DNA from: an uncultured Flavobacteriaceae bacterium | Lineage (GTDB): Bacteria; Bacteroidota; Bacteroidia; Flavobacteriales; Flavobacteriaceae | Direction: 5' to 3' | DNA: 42,474 nt | NCBI GenBank assembly: GCA_938029725.1 | Contig: CALHGE010000032.1 | Location: 1 to 42,474 of the forward strand | Translations under genes and position numbers: made by a program | The notes under the pieces: model-generated | Told to the model about the DNA's origin: nothing | Seen by the model: only the letters and a program-made list of their open reading frames with translations | Database searches by the model: none | In this document: positions 35,305 to 42,474 of the stretch, piece after piece | Numbering within the stretch: position 1 is the stretch's first letter | Layout: each line of letters starts with the position of its first letter

Positions 35305-35744
35305 CTAAGTAAAACTTTTAAAAGAGCTTCATAAAAACTGAAATTTATAATAACTTATCGCTATTGCCCTTAAAAGTTATAAACGTTAGAGATCTTTTAC
35401 ATAATAGAATTATAGCTATCATTTTATTCAACCTATTATTCAACCTATTATTCAACCTATAAGGTATAATGCCAGCGCTACAGCTTTCTTGAATATTGCT
35501 TCAGCCTTTGGGCTAAACCAATATTACAAAATGTACTATAAGGTCTTGCGTTATGAAACTTTGCTTGGGTACGGCATTAAATTATAAGGTCTGGGAGACC
35601 CTATAATTTTTGAGCGGGTTGGCGCGCTGGCGTATTTGGCAGTACATCTTCTTTAAATTTTTCTTCTAAAAGTTTCTTCCACAGGATAATGGAACACTTA
35701 TTAACTGACCGACAGTAGGAGGTAAGGCAATGTATGTGGAATGG
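35305..35744 (+). repeat. Interspersed element, copy D
   Basis: The 5' part has CTAAGTAAAACTTTTA (35305) and CTGAA-TTTATAATAACTTATCGC (35338-35365), shared with A and E. A tandem 12-mer insert follows, then the long region shared with C from 35472. The main hairpin (35579-35592 and 35596-35609) is 14 bp with one A-C mismatch and has a different sequence from C. The box TTGAGCGGGTTGGCGCGCTGG is at 35610-35630. The 3' block at 35684-35744 has GGAACACTTATTAACT, an ACTG/CAGT stem and TAGGAGGTAAGGCAATG. Confidence 0.85.
35424..35459 (+). repeat. Three perfect tandem copies of a 12-mer
   Basis: TTATTCAACCTA occurs three times head to tail without a mismatch inside element copy D. Perfect identity suggests recent slippage, so the copy number could vary between strains. 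Confidence 0.85.
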
Positions 35745-35794
35745 GAATCTTGAAAATTGGTTCACTCCTTGGAATATAATTCAATATTCACTAT

Positions 35795-35816
35795 ATTACA
35801 CCAATAGTGTGATAAT
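35795..35816 (+). promoter_or_regulatory. Likely operator of the parDE module
   Basis: An imperfect inverted repeat, ATTACAC-caata-GTGTGATAAT, lies 16 bases before the parD start. Type II antitoxins with ribbon-helix-helix folds bind such sites to repress their own operon. Confidence 0.45.
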
Positions 35817-35831
35817 TTAAACATGTAAGAT

Positions 35832-36089
35832 ATGGCAACTGTTCGTAAGACGGTAACCTTTACCGAACAACAAGATAAATGGATTAAGGCTCAAATCGAA
35901 GCTGGGGAGTTTACTAATGACAGTGAATATTTACGAAATCTTGTCCGTCAAGACCAAGCAAATAACACAAAGTTTCTTTCTCTTAAATTCAAACTCATGG
36001 AAGGACTTGAAAGTGGTGTTGGCACAAAATCATTACCTGAAATAATGAAAGAAGTAGAAACACGTATGCGCGAAGATGGGCGTTTATAA
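35832..36089 (+). CDS. parD: ParD-family antitoxin
   Basis: The 85-residue protein has an N-terminal ribbon-helix-helix DNA-binding domain (RKTVTFTEQQDKWIKAQI, then GEFTNDSEYLRNLVRQDQ, about 5-43). A C-terminal tail binds the toxin (LEGLESGV-like segment, LPEIMKEVETRMREDG). It neutralises ParE and represses its own operon. Its 3' end overlaps the toxin gene by 14 bases. The pair occupies the interval between element copies D and E. Confidence 0.93.
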   Translation: MATVRKTVTFTEQQDKWIKAQIEAGEFTNDSEYLRNLVRQDQANNTKFLSLKFKLMEGLESGVGTKSLPEIMKEVETRMREDGRL

Positions 36090-36375
36090 ACTCTCCAGAA
36101 AAGCTGAAATCGATTTGGCTGAACTATATGAGTTTGGGATTCGTAAATTCGGCCTACTTCAGGCACAAAAGTACTTTCTAGAATTGCACGATGTTTTTCA
36201 AGTACTTGATGAAAATGCAGATTTAGGTAGGGATGCTTCTGAATATATTGAAGATTTGAAACGATTTGCTTTTAAGGCGCACACATTATTTTATTTGCAA
36301 ACTATAAGTGGTATTTTTATTCTGAGAGTTCTAAGTCAACGCATGGATTATGAGCAAAACCTTAGTATAGTCTAG
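36076..36375 (+). CDS. parE: ParE/RelE-family toxin
   Basis: This 99-residue type II toxin has the ParE pattern: YKLSRKAEIDLAELYEFG (4-21), a central helix with KYFLELHDVFQVL, and the C-terminal strand pair FKAHTLFYLQTISGIFILRVLSQRMD. ParE toxins inhibit DNA gyrase; RelE relatives cut mRNA, and the sequence alone does not settle which. It overlaps parD by 14 bases (coupled translation). Element copy E begins 7 bases after its stop. Confidence 0.93.
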   Translation: MGVYKLSRKAEIDLAELYEFGIRKFGLLQAQKYFLELHDVFQVLDENADLGRDASEYIEDLKRFAFKAHTLFYLQTISGIFILRVLSQRMDYEQNLSIV

Positions 36376-36382
36376 AAATTCG

Positions 36383-36600
36383 CTGAAATTACTTATAACT
36401 TATCGCTATTTTATATAACGATAATTATAGAACATTTATGTACTATAATGTCTTGCGTTATGAAACTTTGCTTTGGTAAAAGCGAAGTTATTTTCTCCAA
36501 TCTTCTTTGTTTTTTTCTTTCTACAAGCTTCCTGAAAATGTAATGGAATACTCTTTGCCCAAGCGACGATAGGAGCGAAGTGGAAATGTGTATGGAATGG
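36383..36600 (+). repeat. Interspersed element, copy E (centre deleted)
   Basis: CTGAAATTACTTATAACTTA-TCGC (36383-36406) is shared with A and D, and ATGTACTATAATGTCTTGCG with TTATGAAACTTTGCTT (36438 on) with C and D. The hairpin and TTGAGCG box are absent. The 3' block at 36539-36600 (AATACTCTTTGCCC, AAGCGACGATAGGAG, GAATGG) is closest to copy A. It lies between the parE stop and the restriction-modification operon. Confidence 0.75.
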
Positions 36601-36643
36601 GCTTATTGTAAATATTCCAAATTTATGTTGGTTATTTTGTCTT

Positions 36644-36679
36644 GTGTCCGTAAATTTGTCCGTGTCCGTAAAAACGTCC
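36644..36679 (+). promoter_or_regulatory. Tandem 18-bp repeats upstream of the methyltransferase gene
   Basis: GTGTCCGTAAATTTGTCC (36644-36661) is followed directly by GTGTCCGTAAAAACGTCC (36662-36679). GTCCG occurs four times at 36646, 36658, 36664 and 36676, with 12-6-12 spacing. The repeats end 12 bases before the ATG at 36692. They look like iterated protein-binding sites and are candidates for the DNA target of the arm-like domain of the protein encoded next. Confidence 0.65.
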
Positions 36680-36691
36680 GCAAAATACAAT

Positions 36692-38905
36692 ATGGCTACA
36701 ATAAACTTCTATTTAGATAAATCTGATAAAAAAGGATTTGCTCCAATACATTTAAGAATTAACTGTAATTCTGAACAAGTAAAACTATCTACAGGCGAAA
36801 AAATTAAACCAGAAGATTTTGATAAAGAAACTCAATTTGTAAAAGAAAATTCAGATAGATTTATTGAAATTAATCATTATCTCAGCTACTTAAAAGATAG
36901 AGCAGATGAGTTGTTCAATAACACATATAAAAATAGTTATTCTAATAAAGAGATAAAATCAAAACTTACTGATTTTGTTGAAGCTTACAAAGAAGACCAT
37001 AATATTAATATAGTTCGAGAGCAGGTTTCTTTATATGGACAACCCTTTACTTTCGTGGATTTATTTGCAGGAGCTGGTGGATTTAGTGAGGGTTTTATTC
37101 AGGCAGAACACAATAATAAATTCTTTGATTTTCTTGTTGCAAATGATATTAATGAAAATTCGGAATTAACTCATGTAGTTAGATACAACCATCAATTAGG
37201 TTTAGATGCTGACTTTTTATGTCAAGATATTACAGAACCAGATTTTTTAGACAATCTACTCACAAAAACTAAAGGTAAAAAAGTTGATGTTGTTTGTGGT
37301 GGCCCACCTTGTCAGAGTTTTAGTTTAGCAGGAAAAAGGAGGAAATTTGATAAAAAAGATGATTTGTTTTCTCATTATTTAGATGTAATTAAAGTGCTTC
37401 AGCCGAAGTATTTTATAATGGAGAATGTCAAGGGAATTCTAACAAAAGAGAAAGGAAAAATAAAAGAACTTATTCTTAAAGAAATCAATTCGATAGTTGA
37501 TATTAAAGAAATTCCAACTTTAACCTCTTTTATTAAATCTTTAAAGAAAACAAATGTTGATAATGATTTTCTTTTAGACTGTTTAATTAAAAGGATTGAA
37601 ATTGAACAGTTTACTGACATAAAAGCTGAAGTAGCAAAAGAGACTTATATAAAGACAATAGATTCTAAATTCAGAAAATTAACTCCAGTTATTGCAGATT
37701 ATAAAACGAGTAAAACTGATGAAAGAATTAGTACTATTAGACACGGGTTTAATCTATTGGTTAGAAATAAAGAATGGGAAAAATTAAAGCGTGATATTAT
37801 ACGAGAAAAAGATTTCTGCAATATTGACAATGATTATTTTGTAGATTCTTTTACTCAATTTCTTACCGATATTGATTCAAATGAAGTTATCAATAAGATA
37901 GAAGAAGCGTTTGGTAAACTAAACGTTGCTAAAGACTTTAAAAAATCTTGTAATGATATTATCCAAGCATTAAAAATTTACGTTTTAAACATAGATGATT
38001 GTATTACAATCATTCGCGAATATTGCAATAAGACACAAAGTACTCAATTAGATAAAATTATAAACGATATAAGACTTTATAAAATTGAAGCGCCTTTTGT
38101 AGCTAATTCTTCTAACTATGGAGTTCCACAAAACAGAGAACGTGTTTTGTTTATAGGATGCAGAAAAGACCAAAAATTCATATCTGAAATTCCTGCAACT
38201 GTTACTGAAGAAGAAAAGGTTTCTGTTTTTGAAGCATTGTATGATTTAGATTTTATAGGGAATAACGAAGAGGTTCATCATTATCAATTGGTTGATATTT
38301 CCAAACAATATAATGGAACAGCCAAAAAGATGAAAAATCTCCTTAAGAATCGTTCAATTGATGGGAAACCATTAAAAACAAAAGGAAAAACTTTTGCTGA
38401 ATGGAGTAAAAAAGGAAGATTAAATGGCAGGTTTACAAAAGCAAAAAAACCATTTTATGTAAAGAGTACTGAAGCTTTAAATAATGGAGAGAAAGTATTT
38501 GATATACTTCATAATCATAAAACAAGTAATCAAGGAGATGATGTAATTAAACGACTTGATATTATTCTAAAACAAGGAGATTATAAAAAAGCTCAAATCG
38601 AATTAAATGAATGTGGATTATCTTCTAAAAAAAGAAACTACAATGTATTAAAGCCAGAGAGTCAAAGCCCAACGGTTATGACAATCCCAGATGATTATAT
38701 ACATTATAATTCTCCAAGAGCATTGACAGTAAGGGAGATGGCGAGATTACAATCTTTTGATGATTCCTTTGTATTTCAAGGAAAACGTTCCACAGGTGGG
38801 AATAATAGAAAAACAGAACTGCCACAATATACGTTGGTTGGAAATGCGGTACCGCCGTTAATGGCTAGGGCAGTAGCTACAGAAATTTTAAAAAATATTA
38901 AATAG
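36692..38905 (+). CDS. C5-cytosine DNA methyltransferase with integrase arm-type N-terminal domain
   Basis: The 737-residue protein starts at ATG 36692 (MATINFYLDKSDKKG). A frame from 36644 would only add residues translated from the 18-bp repeats. Residues 1-100 match the arm-type DNA-binding domain and linker of Bacteroidota tyrosine recombinases (APIHLRIN, LSTGEKIKPEDFD, EINHYLSYLKDRADEL). The enzyme part has motif I FVDLFAGAGGFSEGF (about 121-135), catalytic Cys207 (GGPPCQSFS), ENVKG (244-248), QNRERVLFIG (480-489), RALTVREMARLQSF (676-689) and VGNAVPP (716-722). About 228 residues, mostly helical, separate ENV from QNRER; this stretch is usually far shorter. It methylates C5 of cytosine in the target of the endonuclease encoded at 41123 and starts the operon. 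Confidence 0.9.
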   Translation: MATINFYLDKSDKKGFAPIHLRINCNSEQVKLSTGEKIKPEDFDKETQFVKENSDRFIEINHYLSYLKDRADELFNNTYKNSYSNKEIKSKLTDFVEAYKEDHNINIVREQVSLYGQPFTFVDLFAGAGGFSEGFIQAEHNNKFFDFLVANDINENSELTHVVRYNHQLGLDADFLCQDITEPDFLDNLLTKTKGKKVDVVCGGPPCQSFSLAGKRRKFDKKDDLFSHYLDVIKVLQPKYFIMENVKGILTKEKGKIKELILKEINSIVDIKEIPTLTSFIKSLKKTNVDNDFLLDCLIKRIEIEQFTDIKAEVAKETYIKTIDSKFRKLTPVIADYKTSKTDERISTIRHGFNLLVRNKEWEKLKRDIIREKDFCNIDNDYFVDSFTQFLTDIDSNEVINKIEEAFGKLNVAKDFKKSCNDIIQALKIYVLNIDDCITIIREYCNKTQSTQLDKIINDIRLYKIEAPFVANSSNYGVPQNRERVLFIGCRKDQKFISEIPATVTEEEKVSVFEALYDLDFIGNNEEVHHYQLVDISKQYNGTAKKMKNLLKNRSIDGKPLKTKGKTFAEWSKKGRLNGRFTKAKKPFYVKSTEALNNGEKVFDILHNHKTSNQGDDVIKRLDIILKQGDYKKAQIELNECGLSSKKRNYNVLKPESQSPTVMTIPDDYIHYNSPRALTVREMARLQSFDDSFVFQGKRSTGGNNRKTELPQYTLVGNAVPPLMARAVATEILKNIK

Positions 38906-38910
38906 CATAT

Positions 38911-40065
38911 ATGAAATCACTTGAAATAATTGGATTTACTAAGGATTATAGAACCAATACCAACGTAATGTATGCCCAGATATTAGTCAATGAATACTTC
39001 GATTTGATAGGGGAAAACTATAATAAATTTCAATTTCAACGAAAGAAGGAAACTCATAAAGGATATAAAAGATTAAAAGAGGATTTAAAAGAAGGTGCAC
39101 TAATACCAAGTATTACACTAGCAATTGAACCGAGTATTGCTCAAGGTCTTGTTTCGATAATTGAGAATGAGGATAAAAAAGGTTTAATATCCAAAATAGA
39201 AGATGTAAAAGATAATATATACATCTTGGACGGTCTTCAAAGAACGCATAAAATAAAGGAGTTGCTAGATGCGAAAATAGAATTTAAACAGAACCAGAAG
39301 TTATTGTTGGAGATATGGGTCGAACCCAATATTTCTCATTTGGTATATAGACTCATTGTGCTCAACTCAGGACAAAAACCTATGTCTATGAGGCATCAAA
39401 TTGAACTGTTATTCACTACAATGAGGGTCACTTTATCAAATAAAATTAGTGGGCTTGAAGTTATTGTTGAAAATGAAGAGTCAAAGAGGAAGGGTGCAAA
39501 ACAGTTTCCTTTTGACAGATTAGTTACTGCTTATTATAGTTTTTTAATGAAAACCCCTGAGGTAGATAAGGCAAGTATTGTGTCTGAGAAACTACTTGAG
39601 GAAAAAATAATGGATGAGTCGGAGGCATATTTATCTGAAAGTTTTACTTCATTTACTAATTATTTGAAAAAATATACTGAATTAGACGCACAATTATTTA
39701 GAGTATATAATAACACAGATTTAAATACTTTTAGAAATTGGTTTGCTGACACAAATGTGATTAACTCGTTTTTTGCGGCCATAGGTAGACTTAATGAAAG
39801 TAGAGCTGATCGCATAGACGAAGCCTTAAACACAATGTTGGCAACATTGACAACCGCTAAAAATGGTGAAGACATTTTAAATCTTGAAAAATATAAAAAT
39901 ATAAAAAGTGAAGTTGCTGATCCAAACATATATAACGTAGGTTATGCTACAAGACTTTTATTGTATGGTAGTTTTACAGAGTATTTAAGAGATGAAGGTA
40001 AAACTTCCCTTCTAGATTGTTGGGTTGAAAAATCTATCGATATTCAAAACTCTAAAAAGAAATGA
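38911..40065 (+). CDS. DGQxR-like (ParB/DndB-type fold) protein in R-M operon
   Basis: The 384-residue soluble protein lacks a signal peptide. Its mark is ILDGLQRTHKI at about 105-115, close to the DGQHR/DGQQR motif of DndB, DGQHR-domain and ParB-like proteins. It is followed by LVYRLIVLNSGQKPMSMRHQIELLF, which resembles the conserved 'N..qkpls' helix of that group. The C-terminal half (about 220-384) is helical and not recognised. DGQHR proteins occur in DNA modification and defence loci; some relatives bind or hydrolyse nucleotides. It starts 5 bases after the methyltransferase stop and overlaps the next gene by 4 bases, so it is an integral operon member. Fold assignment is moderate; function unknown. 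Confidence 0.55.
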   Translation: MKSLEIIGFTKDYRTNTNVMYAQILVNEYFDLIGENYNKFQFQRKKETHKGYKRLKEDLKEGALIPSITLAIEPSIAQGLVSIIENEDKKGLISKIEDVKDNIYILDGLQRTHKIKELLDAKIEFKQNQKLLLEIWVEPNISHLVYRLIVLNSGQKPMSMRHQIELLFTTMRVTLSNKISGLEVIVENEESKRKGAKQFPFDRLVTAYYSFLMKTPEVDKASIVSEKLLEEKIMDESEAYLSESFTSFTNYLKKYTELDAQLFRVYNNTDLNTFRNWFADTNVINSFFAAIGRLNESRADRIDEALNTMLATLTTAKNGEDILNLEKYKNIKSEVADPNIYNVGYATRLLLYGSFTEYLRDEGKTSLLDCWVEKSIDIQNSKKK

Positions 40066-41126
40066 ATTTAACAGATTTAACTAATCATCTTCAAAGTAGT
40101 GGAGAAGATTTATTGAATAGACATAATCCAATCGAATTTAGTGGAAAAGTTGTTATAAACAATTTGATTGCAATGCCTGTAATAACATCTAATTCTTTTG
40201 ATAGATCTGCAATAATTGACGTTAAATATCCTCAAGGCAGAATAATTGGAACTTTAAGATTTTTAAAAGGTTTTTCCATTGCTGATTATAATGGATTAAG
40301 CGATGCGAATAAAATTTGCTTTTATAGTGATCATGAAGATAATCAGATAATCACTCCTGAATACACTTTCAATCATGATTATTTTTTAATAGAAAAAAAA
40401 TATTACAAAACATATGTCAAAGAACATATGGCAAAATCCACATTGTGGGGTAGTTTTATTCATTCAGAAAATATACCATCATTAAGTTTTAGTGAAACTT
40501 TTAATGTTAGCGCAATACAAATTGATAATAAATTAACTTCAGTTGAAGGACCATATGCGGATAACATTTACCTATCTATAATTGAAACTAATCCATTCAA
40601 TAGGTTTTTAAAGTTATATCATATGATAGAATTGCAGTTTGATTTACATACTGCGGAAAAAATAAGGACATTATTAGATGAAGGGAATAAGGAGAAGGAA
40701 ATAAGTATACATTTGAGGGATTACGCTAAAGATGAGATTAAACGCTTGGAATCTATAATAAAAGAACGTTGTACCGAAATAGACAACTTGGAGGTTTTAA
40801 TAAATAGAGTAAGTCAATTTAAAGATAACGCATTGACAATTTTTTACGAATACGGTAAAAATACTAACCCGATGTTGAAAAAAAGCGATTTTAATTATTT
40901 TGCTTTTGGAACTGGTAGATTTAATGAAACAGATATAAAATCTAGAGGACATGGATATCCATCTCTAATTCTGAAGCTCACGGCATATTGGATTTATAGA
41001 GTAAGATGTTGTATTGCGCACAATAAATTAGGCGAATATATAATGAGCTCAAATGATGAGCAATTTGTAGTTAAGTTTGCTGAACCGTTAATGAAAGAAG
41101 TTGTAAAGCAATGTTTTAGAAAATGA
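40062..41126 (+). CDS. HEPN-like protein in R-M operon
   Basis: This 354-residue protein is not a family I can name. The N-terminal half (about 1-165) is beta-rich with no known motif. The C-terminal half looks like a HEPN domain: a helix ending NPFNRFLKLYHMIELQFD (177-194), a long charged coiled coil (about 205-255), then AYWIYRVRCCIAHNKLGE with Arg315 and His320 spaced as Rx4H, the HEPN RNase signature. HEPN proteins in defence loci often cut RNA to stop growth of infected cells. It overlaps both neighbours by 4 bases (ATGA), so it is translated with the endonuclease. A back-up toxin role is inference. Confidence 0.5.
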   Translation: MNLTDLTNHLQSSGEDLLNRHNPIEFSGKVVINNLIAMPVITSNSFDRSAIIDVKYPQGRIIGTLRFLKGFSIADYNGLSDANKICFYSDHEDNQIITPEYTFNHDYFLIEKKYYKTYVKEHMAKSTLWGSFIHSENIPSLSFSETFNVSAIQIDNKLTSVEGPYADNIYLSIIETNPFNRFLKLYHMIELQFDLHTAEKIRTLLDEGNKEKEISIHLRDYAKDEIKRLESIIKERCTEIDNLEVLINRVSQFKDNALTIFYEYGKNTNPMLKKSDFNYFAFGTGRFNETDIKSRGHGYPSLILKLTAYWIYRVRCCIAHNKLGEYIMSSNDEQFVVKFAEPLMKEVVKQCFRK

Positions 41127-42301
41127 GAATACTAACTACAGATGAACAAGATAAATTAAAGCTATTAACCAAATATTCTATTAGCTTGACAATATTGGAG
41201 CCCACAGCTACAGGCTTACAGAAATCAATAATGGATGCTACTAATACAGTAAGGAATTATTTATATAATCAAGGTGTTCATGATTATTCTGTCCAGAAGC
41301 AAGGCCCGGAAAGTAAGATAATGATTGATACTGAATTATACGGTGATTTCGGAAAAGTCTCCACTTATACTTCATTATATCGTCCTAATACGAAGAGCGG
41401 AGACCCAAGGGTTTGGGTTTCGGGATTAAAAAAAATTTGTGTCCCTAATGATTTGATAGCCTTGATTTGGTTTGAATCTCGATTACATGTCTTCAACTTA
41501 ACTAAAACCAAATTGGAGTATAATATAACAGGAGTTCAAACCGCATTAAGCGAGTTACTTCTAGATATAAGTAATGCGGCGAATCATATTTCTCAGGAGT
41601 TATTGCAAATGTTAAGTTCAATTGCGATGGCTGGACCTATTCCATCTTTAGTTAATGCTGATACTTCGGTAGGAAGGACTTTAGAAACCGCATTAGGCAT
41701 AGACATTAATTCATCGAAAAAGCCTGATTATAAGGGAATAGAATTAAAAGCGTTTAGAAATTCTCGAAGTAACAGAAAAACATTATTTGCACAAGTTCCA
41801 AATTGGGAATTAAGTAAGATAAAAAGTTCAGCAGAAATACTTGATGCTTTTGGTTACTCTCGTGGTGAAGATTTCAAGCTTTATTGTACTGTTTCCTCTA
41901 TTAATGTTAATTCCCAGGGCTTATCGTTAAGATTGGATTCTGATGTACAACAACTTATAGAATTTTCGGATAACAAAAAATTCGGAGATATTGTTATTTG
42001 GACACTTGACAAATTACATCAACGCTTATTAAGTAAGCATAAAGAAACATTTTGGGTAGAGGCAGAAAGTATGCTTATAAGAGGGAAGGAACATTTTCAA
42101 TATAAAGTTGTCGAGCATACAAAAAGTCCAATTGTTTCTCAATTTGATATTCTGCTAGAACAAGGCGTTATTACATTAGATCATTTGATTAAAAGAAATG
42201 TTGCCGGTAAGGTAGTTGAAAAAGGTCCTTTGTTTAAAATTAAACCTAACAGTTTAGATTTACTATTTCCACCAAGTAATATTTATAACCTGTTGGAATA
42301 G
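41123..42301 (+). CDS. MvaI/BcnI-family type II restriction endonuclease
   Basis: The 392-residue protein has an N-terminal domain (about 20-170; LEPTATGLQKSIMDA, LYRPNTKSGDPRVWVSGL, VPNDLIALIWF). The MvaI/BcnI catalytic domain follows: VGRTLETALGI (183-193), then PDYKGIELKAF with Asp202, Glu207 and Lys209 in PD-(D/E)xK order, then KTLFAQVPNW. MvaI and BcnI cut CC(W/S)GG as monomers; the C5 methyltransferase encoded upstream would protect an inner or outer C of a similar site. N-terminal residues outside the core may choose the target or act as an effector domain. Last gene of the operon; 4-base overlap with the HEPN-like gene. Confidence 0.82.
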   Translation: MRILTTDEQDKLKLLTKYSISLTILEPTATGLQKSIMDATNTVRNYLYNQGVHDYSVQKQGPESKIMIDTELYGDFGKVSTYTSLYRPNTKSGDPRVWVSGLKKICVPNDLIALIWFESRLHVFNLTKTKLEYNITGVQTALSELLLDISNAANHISQELLQMLSSIAMAGPIPSLVNADTSVGRTLETALGIDINSSKKPDYKGIELKAFRNSRSNRKTLFAQVPNWELSKIKSSAEILDAFGYSRGEDFKLYCTVSSINVNSQGLSLRLDSDVQQLIEFSDNKKFGDIVIWTLDKLHQRLLSKHKETFWVEAESMLIRGKEHFQYKVVEHTKSPIVSQFDILLEQGVITLDHLIKRNVAGKVVEKGPLFKIKPNSLDLLFPPSNIYNLLE

Positions 42302-42474
42302 TTTTTTAACGGCCTAAGAGAATTTTTGCTAAACAATAGGCGAGGGGAGCGGCCATATTCTAGAGGACTGGCAATAAAGTTTGTTGACCAATATAATGTT
42401 TCATGAAGTTCAAGGCGGTCTTAAGAGTTAGAATGCTTTCTAGAATATAGCGACTGAGCCGTACATTGTTTCTA
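42302..42474. other. Right-edge non-coding sequence
   Basis: The final 173 bases after the endonuclease stop show no coding frame and no sixth copy of the interspersed element. TTCTAGA-like hexamers occur twice (near 42358 and 42438) without clear meaning. Confidence 0.35.

Noticed and set aside
35424..35459. Minimal CRISPR array from the 12-mer repeats
   Set aside because: The repeats are directly adjacent with no spacers; this is a plain tandem repeat.
29380..36600. CRISPR array from the repeated elements
   Set aside because: Copies are 220-440 bases long, diverged, spaced by whole genes and lack uniform spacers; no cas gene is present.
29380..36600. Classical integron attC sites
   Set aside because: I could not find the RYYYAAC/GTTRRRY core pair in consistent positions, and no integrase gene lies in the window. 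Only the cassette-like layout is retained as a hypothesis.
36644..36691. 16-residue N-terminal extension of the methyltransferase
   Set aside because: Those codons are the 18-bp tandem repeats themselves; MATINFYL is the usual arm-domain start.

Overview
The window comes from an AT-rich Bacteroidota genome, almost certainly a marine flavobacterium. The evidence is the proteins (HYC_CC_PP, DUF4382, DUF2911, DUF3347 and MerTP fusions, short Cys-lipobox lipoproteins, TPR-adenylate cyclase), the near absence of Shine-Dalgarno sites, and promoters of the TAnnTTTG type. No rRNA, tRNA, CRISPR array, IS transposase or integrase gene is visible.

Layout. 1-2585: a cut-off secreted protein gene, a lone ThiE-like protein and a Pycsar-type membrane effector (PycTM/DUF5706), all on the minus strand. 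2922-6657: a three-repeat ricin-type lectin directly upstream of a TPR/transmembrane adenylate cyclase, then a DUF4382 lipoprotein. 6889-17906: a copper/silver detoxification island with a HYC_CC_PP protein, a CusA-like RND pump, a TolC-like channel, a small metal-binding lipoprotein, a Cu+-type P1B ATPase, a DUF2911 lipoprotein and a CusB-like adaptor. 18055-22617: a DPP-IV-type S9 peptidase and a FadH-like old-yellow-enzyme/FAD reductase. 23021-25444: an RsbQ-like hydrolase, a PAS histidine kinase and a single-domain response regulator in one tight unit. 25684-29347: an SGNH-like lipoprotein, a putative outer-membrane protein and a lipoprotein alpha/beta hydrolase.

29380-42301 is accessory DNA. 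Five same-orientation copies of a non-coding element of about 220-440 bp (A-E) each lie just downstream of a plus-strand gene. They separate a DUF6642 protein, a mer-type metal module plus an M66-like peptidase, an unknown secreted protein, a ParD/ParE toxin-antitoxin pair, and finally a four-gene restriction-modification operon. The arrangement looks like a gene-cassette array without a visible integrase. The element carries a hairpin whose two arms change together between copies.

The most unusual system is the 3' operon (36692-42301). It encodes a C5-cytosine methyltransferase whose N-terminus looks like the arm-type DNA-binding domain of Bacteroidota tyrosine recombinases, a DGQxR-like (ParB/DndB-like fold) protein, a protein with a HEPN-type Rx4H motif, and an MvaI/BcnI-family endonuclease. 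Tandem 18-bp repeats lie just upstream of the methyltransferase start. The four genes are spaced by 5 bp or overlap by 4 bp, so they are probably one defence unit that adds a possible RNase and an unknown ParB-like component to a type II R-M pair.
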